The notes: a model not told the origin generated them from the sequence alone. A stretch of DNA of 50,456 bases from an uncultured Sphingomonas sp. (GCF_913777625.1 NZ_CAJYTI010000037.1:1-50456); one strand, 5' to 3'. Numbered from the stretch's first letter, positions 25,505 through 34,801 are shown. Made by a program: numbers and translations.

Positions 25505-28276
25505 ATGATTTCGAAGAATCGCTGGCTCGGCGCGACGGCGGTCGTGGCGATGAGCACGCTCGCCCAGCCCGCGCTGGCGCAGGTGCAGAGCTTCAACATT
25601 CCGGCGCAGGACGTGACCGGCGCGGTGCGCCTGTTCGCGCGCCAGGGCGGCGTGCAGATCATCGTCGCGGGCAGCGTCGGCGCCGGCCACCGCACCAACG
25701 CCGTCTCCGGCAAGCTGCCGGTTGCGGAGGCGCTCCAGCAGATGCTCGCGCGCACCGGCCTCGCCGCGCGCGCCACCGGCCCCAACCGCTATGTGATCGT
25801 CGCCGAGGAGCGGCCTAGCCAGACGAGCCAGGCCGAACCGGCCGTTGTCGAGGTTCCCGGCGACATCGTCGTCACCGGCTTCCGCGCCTCGCAGCGCGAA
25901 GCGGTCGCCGAGAAGCGCGCCGCCGATAACGTGATCGAGACGCTCCACGCCAACGACGTGGGCAAGCTGCCCGACCAGAATGTCGCCGAGGCGATCAAGC
26001 GCCTCCCCGGCCTGTCGGTCGCCAACGACCAGGGCGAGGGCCGCTATGCGATCGTCCGCGGGATCGATCCGGCGCTGCTCAACGTCACGCTCAACGGCCA
26101 GACGCTGCCCGCGCCCGAGCCGGGCAGCCGCCAGGTGAAGCTCGACGATCTGCCCTCGGCGATGATCCAGTCGGTCGCGGTCACCAAGTCGGTGCTGGCG
26201 AGCCAGGACGCCAACGCCATCGCCGGCGAAGTGGCGATCCGCACCCGTACCGGCTTCGACAGCGTGAAGCCCTTCTTCCTCGACGCCCGCGCCGCGCAGG
26301 GCTGGTATTCGCTCAACCACAAGGTACCCTACGAGCTGGACGGCACGGTGGGCGGCCGCTTCGGCGCGCAGCAGCAGTTCGGCGCGGTCGTCTCGGTCAA
26401 TTATTCCGAGCGCCCGATCGAGAGTCAGAATTACCAGGGCTCGACCAACTGGGTGAACGGCGTGCCGGACGGCAACGGCCTGCGCGACTATAACCTCACC
26501 CGCACCCGGCTCGGCGTGGTCGGCAATTTCGACTGGCATGCGAGCGAAACCGCCAAGCTCTACCTGCGCACCAGCTATTCGAAGTTCCAGGATCACGAAA
26601 CCCGGGACCAGAACCGCCTCGCCATCACCACGCCGGGTGCCACCCCCAAGGCGACCGCGACGATCCTGGTGCGCAATCGCAACGAGGACGACAACACCAA
26701 GTCGGTGACGCTGGGCGGCGAGTTCGGCGAGGTCGCCGGCGGTACGCTCGAGCTTTCAGGCAACTGGACTCGCGCCGAGAAGAAGGACCCGCTGCGCAGC
26801 GAGTTCACCTTCACCACCGCCAAGGGTGCGGTGACGCTGAACTACGATCCCTCGACCTATCCCTACACGCTGACGCCGACCACGGCCGCGTTCAATACGC
26901 CGTCGCTGTTCACCTTCAGCAAGGTCAATTTCGACCAGCGCAGCACCTATGAGGAACTGTGGCAGGGCCGGATCGACTATACCCACGACATCGGCCTCGG
27001 CGACGGCTCCACCTTCAAGCTCGGTGGCAAATATCTGAGCCGCGACAAGTTCAACGATCAGAACAAGACCAACTACAAGTCGACCAAGACCGCATGGACG
27101 CTGGCCAATCCGGTCGGATTTCCCGGCGTGACCGATTTCTACGACGGCATGTTCGCCTTCGGGAACCGCATCAACTATGCCGCGGCTAAGGCCTATTTCG
27201 ACGCCAACCCGGGCGTCGCAGCGATCGACAAGGCAGGTACGCTCAGCGACACGCTCGCCAACGATTCCGACGTGCAGGAGAAGATCGCCGCCGGCTATGT
27301 GATGGCGACGCTGAAGTTCGGCGGCCTCACCCTGGTGCCGGGCGTCCGCGTCGAGCATACCGAGGACGAGGTGAAGGCGAAGGTAGTCAACGCCGCCTCG
27401 ACGCTGACCGATGGCTATAACAGCTCCGGCAAGACCAGCTATACCGACGTCTTCCCCGGCGTGAACGCCAAGTTCGAGTTCGCCCGCAACCTGCTGCTGC
27501 GTGGCGCGGTGACGACGTCGATCGGGCGGCCCAACTACGCCAATCTTGCGCCCTTCGTGGTGGTCGACACCAGCGACCCCGCGACCGCCGCGATCTCGCT
27601 CGGCAATGCCAACCTCAAGCCCTATCGCGCGGTAAACTATGACGCGGCGCTGGAATATTATCCGGCCCCCGGCGCGATCCTCTCGGCGGGCGCGTTCCAC
27701 AAGCAGATCGACAACCCGATCTACAGCAACACCAACCGCCAGACCAACTTCACCGCTGCGGGCGTAAGCTATGCCGCGGCCAACGTCACCCAGCTGCTCA
27801 ACGCCGATTCGGAAACGGTCACCGGCGTCGAGGGCAATGTGCAGGTGCAGTTCACCTTCCTGCCGGGTCTGCTGAGCGGCTTCGGCGTCTCGGCCAACTT
27901 CACCCATGTCTGGGGCCACGCCAGTGCCAGCGTCATCCGCGCGGGCGACGTGCCGCTCGCCTTTCAGTCGAAGAATGTCGGCAACGCGCAGATCTTCTTC
28001 GAGAAATACGGCCTCAGCGCGCGCGTCGCGTTCAACTATCGCTCGTCCTATCTGGACACGATCGGCGGCAGTGCGGCGACCGATCAATATACCGATGGCA
28101 ACGGCCAGCTCGACGTGCACCTGAGCTATCAGGTGACGCCGCAGTTCACGCTGTTCGGCGACGCGATCAACGTTACCGACGCCCCCTGGCGCCGCTATAT
28201 CGGCACCCGCGCCCAGCTCGTCGAGCGCGAGCGCTACGGCGCGCAGCTGCGCGGCGGCGTGCAGATTCATTTCTGA
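25505..28276 (+). CDS. TonB-dependent receptor with N-terminal STN signalling domain
   Basis: A 923-residue outer-membrane receptor of the Caulobacter/Xanthomonas type. A signal peptide ends at ALAQ. It is followed by a secretin/TonB N-terminal (STN) domain (about residues 28-100, QDVTGAVRLFARQGGVQI), a plug domain (DIVVTGFRASQREAVAEKR, LPDQNVAEAIKRLPGLSV) and a 22-strand barrel ending in RGGVQIHF. The terminal Phe is the usual Omp signature. The STN domain is what contacts FecR proteins, so this is a signalling receptor. It lies 78 bp after the fecR-like gene and 13 bp before the phytase-like gene, whose product may generate or use the same ligand. Confidence 0.94.
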   Translation: MISKNRWLGATAVVAMSTLAQPALAQVQSFNIPAQDVTGAVRLFARQGGVQIIVAGSVGAGHRTNAVSGKLPVAEALQQMLARTGLAARATGPNRYVIVAEERPSQTSQAEPAVVEVPGDIVVTGFRASQREAVAEKRAADNVIETLHANDVGKLPDQNVAEAIKRLPGLSVANDQGEGRYAIVRGIDPALLNVTLNGQTLPAPEPGSRQVKLDDLPSAMIQSVAVTKSVLASQDANAIAGEVAIRTRTGFDSVKPFFLDARAAQGWYSLNHKVPYELDGTVGGRFGAQQQFGAVVSVNYSERPIESQNYQGSTNWVNGVPDGNGLRDYNLTRTRLGVVGNFDWHASETAKLYLRTSYSKFQDHETRDQNRLAITTPGATPKATATILVRNRNEDDNTKSVTLGGEFGEVAGGTLELSGNWTRAEKKDPLRSEFTFTTAKGAVTLNYDPSTYPYTLTPTTAAFNTPSLFTFSKVNFDQRSTYEELWQGRIDYTHDIGLGDGSTFKLGGKYLSRDKFNDQNKTNYKSTKTAWTLANPVGFPGVTDFYDGMFAFGNRINYAAAKAYFDANPGVAAIDKAGTLSDTLANDSDVQEKIAAGYVMATLKFGGLTLVPGVRVEHTEDEVKAKVVNAASTLTDGYNSSGKTSYTDVFPGVNAKFEFARNLLLRGAVTTSIGRPNYANLAPFVVVDTSDPATAAISLGNANLKPYRAVNYDAALEYYPAPGAILSAGAFHKQIDNPIYSNTNRQTNFTAAGVSYAAANVTQLLNADSETVTGVEGNVQVQFTFLPGLLSGFGVSANFTHVWGHASASVIRAGDVPLAFQSKNVGNAQIFFEKYGLSARVAFNYRSSYLDTIGGSAATDQYTDGNGQLDVHLSYQVTPQFTLFGDAINVTDAPWRRYIGTRAQLVERERYGAQLRGGVQIHF

Positions 28277-28289
28277 GGAAGGACAACGA

Positions 28290-29498
28290 ATGAAGCTTCG
28301 GATCGGTCTGGGACTGGCCCTCACCCTCGCAACGCCCGCGCTGGCGGGGACGCGCCCGGCCGATCCGCTGGTGGTAGACCGCGTCGTGATGCTGATGCGC
28401 CACGGCGTGCGGCCGCCCACCAAGGCCCCAGCCATGCCCCCCCAGGTGACGCCGGAGCGCTGGCCCGACTGGCCAACCCAGCCGGGCTGGCTCACCGCGC
28501 ACGGCGCGCTCGCCGTGTCGCGGCTCGGGCCCGTCGATGCGCGGGCATGGCGCGGCTACGGCTTGCTGCCTGCCAAGGGCTGCCCCACCGCGGCGGCGAT
28601 TCGCATCGTCGCCGACAGCGACCAGCGCACGATCGAAACCGCCAAGACCTGGGTCGCGACGCTTGCCCCGGGCTGCCGGATCGCGATCGACCATCGCCCG
28701 CAGGACGAATCCGATCCCCGCTTCAACGCGATCGAATCGGGCAAGGCTGCGCTAGATCCGGCCAAGGCCGATGCGGCGGTGCTGGCCGAAGTCGGCCCCG
28801 GCGGATTCGCCGCGCTCGATGCGCGCTATGCCCCGCTGCTCGCGCGGATCGATGCGATCCTGTGCGGCAACCCGCGCGCCGGCTGCGGCGTCTCCGGCAC
28901 GGCAACCGGCCTCGCACCCGCCCGCGCCGACAAGCGGCCCAAGCTGACCGGCGCGCTCGACCGCGCCTCCACCGCGGCGCAGATCCTGCTGCTGGAGGCG
29001 GCCGAGGGCATGCCGATGGCGCAGATCGGCTGGGGTCGCGCGACACTGGCAGACGTCACCGCCCTGGGCGAATTCCACGCGCTCGAATTCCGCATCCTCG
29101 CCCGCCCGCGCGCAATCGCCGCGGCCAACTTCGCCGGGCTGGCCGGGATCGTCCAAGCCGGGCTGGCAGACAGCGGACCGCGCGTGACGATGATCTCGGG
29201 GCACGACACCAATATCGCCAATCTCGGCGGATTGTTCGACATCCACTGGCAAGCCCCCGGCTTCGCTGCGGACGACCCCGTGCCCGGCGGTGCGCTGATC
29301 CTGGAGCGGCTGCACGACCGTGCCGGCAAGCGCTATGTTCGCCTGCGCTATCGGGCGCAGTCGCTGCTCCAGCTCCGCAGCGCAGCGCCGCTCGGTGCCG
29401 GCCAGCCCTATGATCGCATTCTTCCCGTGCCGGGATGCAACGCGCGCGGCGTGGCGGGGTTGTGTACCCTGGAGGAGGCGCTCGCCCGGCTCGGCTGA
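28290..29498 (+). CDS. histidine acid phosphatase, phytase/glucose-1-phosphatase-like
   Basis: A 402-residue exported branch-2 histidine phosphatase. The signal peptide ends around ALAG. The catalytic RHGVRPP motif is at R37-P43, with H38 as the nucleophile, and the proton-donor HD pair is H305-D306 in ISGHDTNIANL. Six or more cysteines suggest disulfides, as in AppA-type phytases. HAP enzymes of this group hydrolyse phytate or sugar phosphates in the periplasm. The gene is 13 bp from the receptor gene with GGAAGG before its ATG, so the two are very probably co-expressed. Substrate is inferred; glucose-1-phosphate is the main alternative. Confidence 0.88.
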   Translation: MKLRIGLGLALTLATPALAGTRPADPLVVDRVVMLMRHGVRPPTKAPAMPPQVTPERWPDWPTQPGWLTAHGALAVSRLGPVDARAWRGYGLLPAKGCPTAAAIRIVADSDQRTIETAKTWVATLAPGCRIAIDHRPQDESDPRFNAIESGKAALDPAKADAAVLAEVGPGGFAALDARYAPLLARIDAILCGNPRAGCGVSGTATGLAPARADKRPKLTGALDRASTAAQILLLEAAEGMPMAQIGWGRATLADVTALGEFHALEFRILARPRAIAAANFAGLAGIVQAGLADSGPRVTMISGHDTNIANLGGLFDIHWQAPGFAADDPVPGGALILERLHDRAGKRYVRLRYRAQSLLQLRSAAPLGAGQPYDRILPVPGCNARGVAGLCTLEEALARLG

Positions 29499-29572
29499 CG
29501 GTCCCGCACATCTCCCGTGTTGCATGGCACCATGGTTTCGCCCATCACCACGGCCGAGAAAGGGACGCAGCT

Positions 29573-32053
29573 GTGGCCAGCCTTGCCGAGGCGGGATTGT
29601 TCGACGCCGGCACCATCGCCGACCGGTGGATCACCGACTATTGCGGCCAGGCGCCCGCCGGCGACGTGCTGTGCGCGCGGGCCTGCGAGGCCTGGTCGGC
29701 GCTGTTCGAGGAGGTTGCGGGCCTCTCCGGTGACGGGCTGACCATCGCCCGCGAACGCGCCCATCGCCACGCCGAGGATATCGGCACCGGCTACCGGATC
29801 GGCGAGGAGGGCGACGAGCGACCCTGGCCGCTTTCCCCCGTGCCGTTGCTGATCGACCAGCAGGAATGGCACGGCATCGCGGCCGGGATCGCCCAGCGCG
29901 CCGAGCTGATGGAGCGGCTGCTCCGCGATTGCTACGGCCCTGCCCGGCTGGTCGCCGACGGCCATCTCCCCGCCGCACTGCTGACCGGCAGCCCCTTCTT
30001 CCTTCGCCCCCTCACCCACCTGACTCCGCCGGGCGAGCACCACCTCCACTTCGTCGCCTTCGATCTGTGCCGCAGCCCGGACGGCCATTGGCGGGTGCTG
30101 GCCGATCACCTGCGCGCGCCTGCCGGCGCCGGCTATGCGCTGGAAAACCGGCTGGCGATGGCGCGTACGCTGGGTGGCCTGCAGGGCCGGCTCAACATCG
30201 AGCGCCACGCCCCCTTCTTCGCCGCCTTCCGCGACGGCATCGCCGCCGCCTGCCGCCGCGCCGAGCCGCGCATGGCACTGCTCACCCCCGGCCGGTTCAA
30301 CGCCAGCTATGCCGAGCAGGCCCATCTCGCCCGCTATCTCGGATTCCTGCTGGTCGAAGGTGCCGATCTCGCCGTGCTCGACGACCGCGTCTATGTGCGC
30401 ACCATCGCCGGGCTGAAGCGGGTGGATGCGCTGTGGCACCGGTTCGACCCGCGCTATCTCGATCCGCTCGCGCTCGATTCGCATTCGACGATCGGCGTCG
30501 CCGGGCTGATCGACGCGACGGTGGCCGGCAATGTCGTGATCGCCAACGCGCCGGGCGCGGGGCTGCTGGAGGCACCCGCCTTCGCCGCCTTCCTGCCGCG
30601 CCTCAGCGAGATCCTGCTCGGCGAGCCGCTGCGCCTGCCTAACATCGCCACCTGGTGGTGCGGTCAGCCTGCGGAAGCCGCGCATGTCACGGCGAATCTC
30701 GACCACATGCTGGTCGCCCCCGCCTTCGGCACCCCGCCACTGGGGTTGCCGGAGGGCAAGGCGGTGCTCGGCGCGCATCTGGACGAGACCGCCCGTGCGG
30801 CCCTCCGCGACGACCTCACCCGCCGGCCGCAGGACTATGTCGGGCAGGAAGTCGTCTGCCTGTCGACCATGCCGTTCGTGGCGGAAGATCGCCTCGCGCC
30901 CCGCCCCTTCACCCTCCGTGTCTTCGCCGCGCGCGATGCGGCCGGCGCCTGGACGGTGCTCCCCGGCGGCTTCGCGCGGATCGGCGAGCATGCCGATGCC
31001 CGCGCGGCCGTGATGGGCGAAGGCAGCTGGTCGGCCGATGTCTGCATCCACGGGCCCGATCCGGTCGCGCCGGTGTCGCTGCTGCCCTCGGGCGACTCGA
31101 CCCAGCTGCGCCGCAATCCCGGCACGCTGCCCAGCCGCGTTGCCGACAACATGTTCTGGCTCGGCCGCTATCTGGAGCGCGGCGAGGCGCTGCTCTCGGT
31201 GCTGCGCGTCCTCCTCGGCCATTCGATCAGCGCGGATACCGGTGCCGCCCTTTCGGCCGAGACGGTCGACCGGCTCGCCCAGCTGGTGGTCGCAGGCGGC
31301 GCCGCGCCTGCCCCACGCGGCCTGAAGCGCCAGGACCTGACCCAGCTCGCCCGCACCGCACTCGAATCGACCGAGGGCTTCACCAGCGTCCGCGCGATCA
31401 ACCGGCAGGCGCGCTCGATCGGCGCGGTCTCGCGCGATCGGCTATCGGCCGACATGATCCGCCTGCTCGACGCGCCCTTTCCCGAACGCGGAGTGCTGCT
31501 TGATCGCGCCGGCTCGCTGCAGCGGCGCTATTCGGCGCTGGCGGGACAGGCGGGCGAGCATATGGGCCGCACCGATGCGTGGCGCTTCCACGACCTCGGC
31601 CGCCGCATCGAACGCGCGCTGGCGACGATCGGCTTCCTGCGCGCCTTGGGCGGCCCGCAGGCGACTGCCGACGATCTCTCGACGCTGCTCGACCTTGCCG
31701 ACAGCCAGATCAGCTATCGCCAGCGCTACCTGACCGGCATCGCCCGGGTGCCGGTGCTCGACCTGCTCGCGCTCGACCCCGGCAATCCGCGCGGCATCGC
31801 CTTCCAGGCGGCGGCGATCTCCGCGCATCTCAACGCGCTCCCCGTCCTCTCCGACGACGGGCTGGCCGAGCCGCAACAGGAGCAGGCGCGTGGTCTTGCC
31901 GCCGCGCTGGTCACCGCCCGCGCGACGGCGATCGACGATGCCTGGCTCGCCGATCTCCAATCGCGGCTGTGGACCCTCTCCGAGTCGGTGGCCCGCCGCT
32001 ATTTCCTGCACGGTGCCGAGCCGCTGCGCGCCGCGGGGCTCGTGCTGGCATGA
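29573..32053 (+). CDS. circularly permuted ATP-grasp / alpha-E fusion protein
   Basis: An 826-residue fusion. The N-terminal ~490 residues are a circularly permuted type-2 ATP-grasp enzyme (DUF404/407-like; LMERLLRDCYGPARL, then RTIAGLKRVDALWHRFDPRYLDPLAL, and the ATP-grasp block around ANAPGAGLLEAPAF). From about residue 517 (RVADNMFWLGRYLERGE) to the end is an alpha-E (DUF403) helical domain. These domains are often separate genes and belong to a predicted amide- or peptide-ligating system with transglutaminase-like proteins. The start is GTG 29573, with AGGGA 8 nt upstream. It overlaps the transglutaminase gene by ATGA. Biochemical activity is unproven in this family. Confidence 0.88.
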   Translation: MASLAEAGLFDAGTIADRWITDYCGQAPAGDVLCARACEAWSALFEEVAGLSGDGLTIARERAHRHAEDIGTGYRIGEEGDERPWPLSPVPLLIDQQEWHGIAAGIAQRAELMERLLRDCYGPARLVADGHLPAALLTGSPFFLRPLTHLTPPGEHHLHFVAFDLCRSPDGHWRVLADHLRAPAGAGYALENRLAMARTLGGLQGRLNIERHAPFFAAFRDGIAAACRRAEPRMALLTPGRFNASYAEQAHLARYLGFLLVEGADLAVLDDRVYVRTIAGLKRVDALWHRFDPRYLDPLALDSHSTIGVAGLIDATVAGNVVIANAPGAGLLEAPAFAAFLPRLSEILLGEPLRLPNIATWWCGQPAEAAHVTANLDHMLVAPAFGTPPLGLPEGKAVLGAHLDETARAALRDDLTRRPQDYVGQEVVCLSTMPFVAEDRLAPRPFTLRVFAARDAAGAWTVLPGGFARIGEHADARAAVMGEGSWSADVCIHGPDPVAPVSLLPSGDSTQLRRNPGTLPSRVADNMFWLGRYLERGEALLSVLRVLLGHSISADTGAALSAETVDRLAQLVVAGGAAPAPRGLKRQDLTQLARTALESTEGFTSVRAINRQARSIGAVSRDRLSADMIRLLDAPFPERGVLLDRAGSLQRRYSALAGQAGEHMGRTDAWRFHDLGRRIERALATIGFLRALGGPQATADDLSTLLDLADSQISYRQRYLTGIARVPVLDLLALDPGNPRGIAFQAAAISAHLNALPVLSDDGLAEPQQEQARGLAAALVTARATAIDDAWLADLQSRLWTLSESVARRYFLHGAEPLRAAGLVLA

Positions 32054-32988
32054 TGCTCTACCGCATCCGCCATGTGACGCGGTTCGACTATGCCCAGCCG
32101 GTCGCCTTCGCGCGTTGCAACCTGCGGCTGAAGCCGATCCTGTGGTCCGGCCAGAAAATCGAGGAATATGCGCTGAGCGTGCAGCCCGGCGGCCGCACCT
32201 ATCCCGCCCGCGCCGAGGCGGGCCTCGCCAATGTCGTGCGGCTGGTGGTGGAGCATGCATCGAACAGCCTGACGATCGAAAGCACCGCGCAGGTCCGCGT
32301 CGACCGGCAAATTCCGATTCCCGCGCCCGGCGATCCGACGATCGCCCAGATCGCCGCCTGGGCACGCGCGAGCCGCGATCCCAGCCCGGCCGGTCCGGCG
32401 GCCTATCTCTTCCCCTCGCCGCTGATCCCGCTCGACCGCGACATCGCCGCCTGGTGCGCCGAGGAGCTCCAGCAGGATCGCGGCATCCTCGACGCCGGAA
32501 TCGCGCTCGCCCGGCGCATCCAGCGCGAGTTCGCCTTCGATCCCACCGCCACGCTGGTCGACACACCGCCGCATGAAGCCTTCGCGAAGCGGGGCGGCGT
32601 CTGCCAGGATTTCGCGCAGATCATGCTCTCGGGCCTGCGCGCGGCGGGGCTGCCAGCCGCCTATGTCTCGGGCTATCTCCGTACCCTGCCGCCACCGGGC
32701 CAGCCCCGCCTGGTCGGCGCCGACGCGACCCATGCCTGGGTGCTGCTCTGGTGCGGGCCGGATCTCGGCTGGGTGGGGGTCGATCCCACCAACGGCATCT
32801 GGATGGCCGAGGATCACATCGTCATGGCGATCGGCCGCGACTATGCCGATATCGCGCCCATCGACGGCGTCGTCCTCGGCTCCGGCGCGCAGGCCATGCA
32901 GGTGTCGGTCGATGTCGAGCCGCTCCTTGGCGCACCTGTCCTGAACACGGACCACACTATGTCGGCGCCCGACCGACTCGACACCTAG
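32050..32988 (+). CDS. transglutaminase-like cysteine protease family protein
   Basis: A 312-residue protein with an N-terminal beta-rich extension (MLYRIRHVTRFDYAQPV) and a transglutaminase core. The catalytic triad is visible: C185 in RGGVCQDFAQ, H228 in ATHAWVLLW and D245 in VGVDPTNG. It is the usual partner of the ATP-grasp/alpha-E protein upstream and overlaps it by 4 bp (ATGATG, so the start may be 32050 or 32053). Cytoplasmic, as no signal peptide is seen. It likely cleaves or forms amide bonds on the product of the ATP-grasp enzyme. The final TAG lies in a CTAG shared with the convergent gene. Confidence 0.9.
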   Translation: MMLYRIRHVTRFDYAQPVAFARCNLRLKPILWSGQKIEEYALSVQPGGRTYPARAEAGLANVVRLVVEHASNSLTIESTAQVRVDRQIPIPAPGDPTIAQIAAWARASRDPSPAGPAAYLFPSPLIPLDRDIAAWCAEELQQDRGILDAGIALARRIQREFAFDPTATLVDTPPHEAFAKRGGVCQDFAQIMLSGLRAAGLPAAYVSGYLRTLPPPGQPRLVGADATHAWVLLWCGPDLGWVGVDPTNGIWMAEDHIVMAIGRDYADIAPIDGVVLGSGAQAMQVSVDVEPLLGAPVLNTDHTMSAPDRLDT

Positions 32989-33521
32989 GAGAGAGCTGCG
33001 TCTCCTTCCGCAAGCATACCCTCTCGGTCCACGTGACGGCACCATGAGGGCCAGAGTTCATCGATCGCCGCCATGCCGTTCTTGGTAACCTTGAGCGTGT
33101 ACGCTTCGTCCCGTGCCGGCCGATAGGCGGGGCTGGTCGCCGGTAGAACGATCACCGGCGCATGCCCGAACTGGTCTGCTGTTATGTCGATCACGAAGCC
33201 GTTCGCTTCGGCCCAGGCATGCCCCATCCAGCCATAGGCATTGAACACGCCACACTCCTCGTCGACGGTACCCGACATTTCGCGCGGCGGCTGGCCGCTC
33301 TGCAGTCTCGCGTCGATGCCGCAACGGCAAAATGCTCTCACGAGAAACATGCTCGATCGCACACAGGTCCACTGGGACGCAACGGACGGCGCGGGTGGTC
33401 CCCATTGCTGATGCCATCGCGACCAATGGGGGAGCAAGAATGACCTGGCAGCCGTAGCGACATCAAGGATCATCGTGTCGGCGTTCGCCACCCGCCCGCG
33501 GAAATCAAGGACCCGACTCAT
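32985..33521 (-). CDS. uncharacterised protein with transglutaminase-like Cys-His-Asp triad
   Basis: A 178-residue protein I cannot name. The order C53 (QWTCVRSS), H101 (WMGHAWAE) and D112 (VIDITADQF) matches a transglutaminase/papain-like triad, and the spacing resembles small TGase-fold hydrolases. It has no signal peptide or membrane segment. The ATG at 33521 has a perfect GGAGGT 5 nt upstream. By eye its base composition is less GC-rich and its codon use less biased than the neighbours, so recent acquisition is possible. It is convergent with, and overlaps, the transglutaminase gene through a shared CTAG stop. The function could be unrelated to that cassette. Confidence 0.6.
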   Translation of the reverse strand: MSRVLDFRGRVANADTMILDVATAARSFLLPHWSRWHQQWGPPAPSVASQWTCVRSSMFLVRAFCRCGIDARLQSGQPPREMSGTVDEECGVFNAYGWMGHAWAEANGFVIDITADQFGHAPVIVLPATSPAYRPARDEAYTLKVTKNGMAAIDELWPSWCRHVDREGMLAEGDAALS

Positions 33522-33568
33522 GACCCACCTCCATCCGCCCCGGCCCTACGCCATGTGTGGAGTACGGC

Positions 33569-34801
33569 TTATGATTCCACCGGCCCCTTGTTGCCGAAGT
33601 TCAGCCGGCGCGTGACGTTATAGTCGAGCACCGCCATCACGAAATAGGCGCCGAACTGCTTCACCCGGGTCCACCAGCCGGTGCGCGCCTTGTAGAGTTC
33701 CGGCGTGATCCGCTCGGACTGCGCCACCTCGCCGTCGACATAGCTGCGGACATGCGCGGCGAAGGCCGGGTCCGCCACGCGCAGCATCAGCTCCAGGTTC
33801 AGGAACATGCTGCGAATGTCGAAATTGGCCGATCCGATGTGCACCACGTCGTCGATCACGTAGAGCTTGGTGTGCAGCTTGGTCGGCTGATATTCGTAGA
33901 TCTGCACGTCCTTGCGAAGCAGCCCGGCATAAGTGAACCGCGCCGCCCAGATCGCGGCGGCGTGGTCGAGCTTCGAGGGGAGCACCAGCCGCACCCGCCC
34001 CCGCCGCCCCGCCTTGTCGAGCCGCCGCAGCATCGCCGGACTCGGGGCGAAATAGGCGGCGATCAGGTCGAGCCGGGTCGCCCGCTCCATGTCGTGCTTC
34101 ACCACCCGCGCCCAGGGGGACAGGCGCCGCATCGGCCCGCCGAACAGCCAGCGGGTGTTTCCCTCCGGCTCGCTCCAGGTCTTGAGCGTGCGCGCCAGCG
34201 AGCGCAGCGTCGCGCGCGGACGCTTCGCCCAGCCGGCGAGCGCGTCGAAATAGCCGGTCAACCGCTCGGCCGCCGGCCCTTCGACCAGCAGCCCCATGTC
34301 GCGCCACGCCTGCTCGGCGGCGGTGCCGAAATAGCTCGATTCGATATTGAACCCGCCGACGATCACCCGCGCCTCGTCGGCCAGCGCCAGCTTCTGGTGG
34401 TTGCGCAGCAGATAGCGCCGCCCCCAGCGGGGCACGAAGCGGCAGACCTCGACGCCCGCCGCATGGAGCGGCGCGAAGAAATCATTGCCCTGGGCATGCT
34501 CGCTGCCCAGCCCGTCGACGATGAGGTATACGCGGACGCCCCGCGCCGCCGCGTCGAGCAGCGCCTGGCGCACCGCTGCGCCCGCCTCGTCGTCGAGATA
34601 GATATAGTAGAGCACCCGCAGCGTCCGTGTCGCACCCGCGATCAGCGCCAGCAGCGCGCGCAGCCGCTCGGGTCCGTCGGGCAGCAGCGTCAGGCGATTG
34701 CCGTCGACGGTAAAGCGGGGCTGGGCGAGCGGCGGCATGGCCGCGTCATCGGGCACATCGGCGCCTGCGGCAAGCGGCTCGGCATCGGCATAGGGCGCCA
34801 T
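33569..34801 (-). CDS. phospholipase D family protein (cardiolipin synthase-like)
   Basis: A 410-residue protein with two HKD motifs, the mark of the phospholipase D superfamily. The first is H135-x-K137 in RNHQKLALADEARVIVGGFN. The second is H310-x-K312 in KLHTKLYVIDD, followed by GSANFD. It resembles cytosolic, two-HKD cardiolipin synthases (ClsB/ClsC-like) more than ClsA, since the N-terminal transmembrane helices are missing. The start is placed at ATG 34801 with AGGAG about 12 nt upstream; the longer frame upstream is antisense to rpoZ. The substrate may be phosphatidylglycerol or another phosphodiester. Confidence 0.82.
   Translation of the reverse strand: MAPYADAEPLAAGADVPDDAAMPPLAQPRFTVDGNRLTLLPDGPERLRALLALIAGATRTLRVLYYIYLDDEAGAAVRQALLDAAARGVRVYLIVDGLGSEHAQGNDFFAPLHAAGVEVCRFVPRWGRRYLLRNHQKLALADEARVIVGGFNIESSYFGTAAEQAWRDMGLLVEGPAAERLTGYFDALAGWAKRPRATLRSLARTLKTWSEPEGNTRWLFGGPMRRLSPWARVVKHDMERATRLDLIAAYFAPSPAMLRRLDKAGRRGRVRLVLPSKLDHAAAIWAARFTYAGLLRKDVQIYEYQPTKLHTKLYVIDDVVHIGSANFDIRSMFLNLELMLRVADPAFAAHVRSYVDGEVAQSERITPELYKARTGWWTRVKQFGAYFVMAVLDYNVTRRLNFGNKGPVES

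Noticed and set aside
32985..33521. Lasso-peptide B2-type leader peptidase
   Set aside because: The Cys-His-Asp order would fit, but no precursor, B1/RRE or asparagine-synthetase-like cyclase is nearby.
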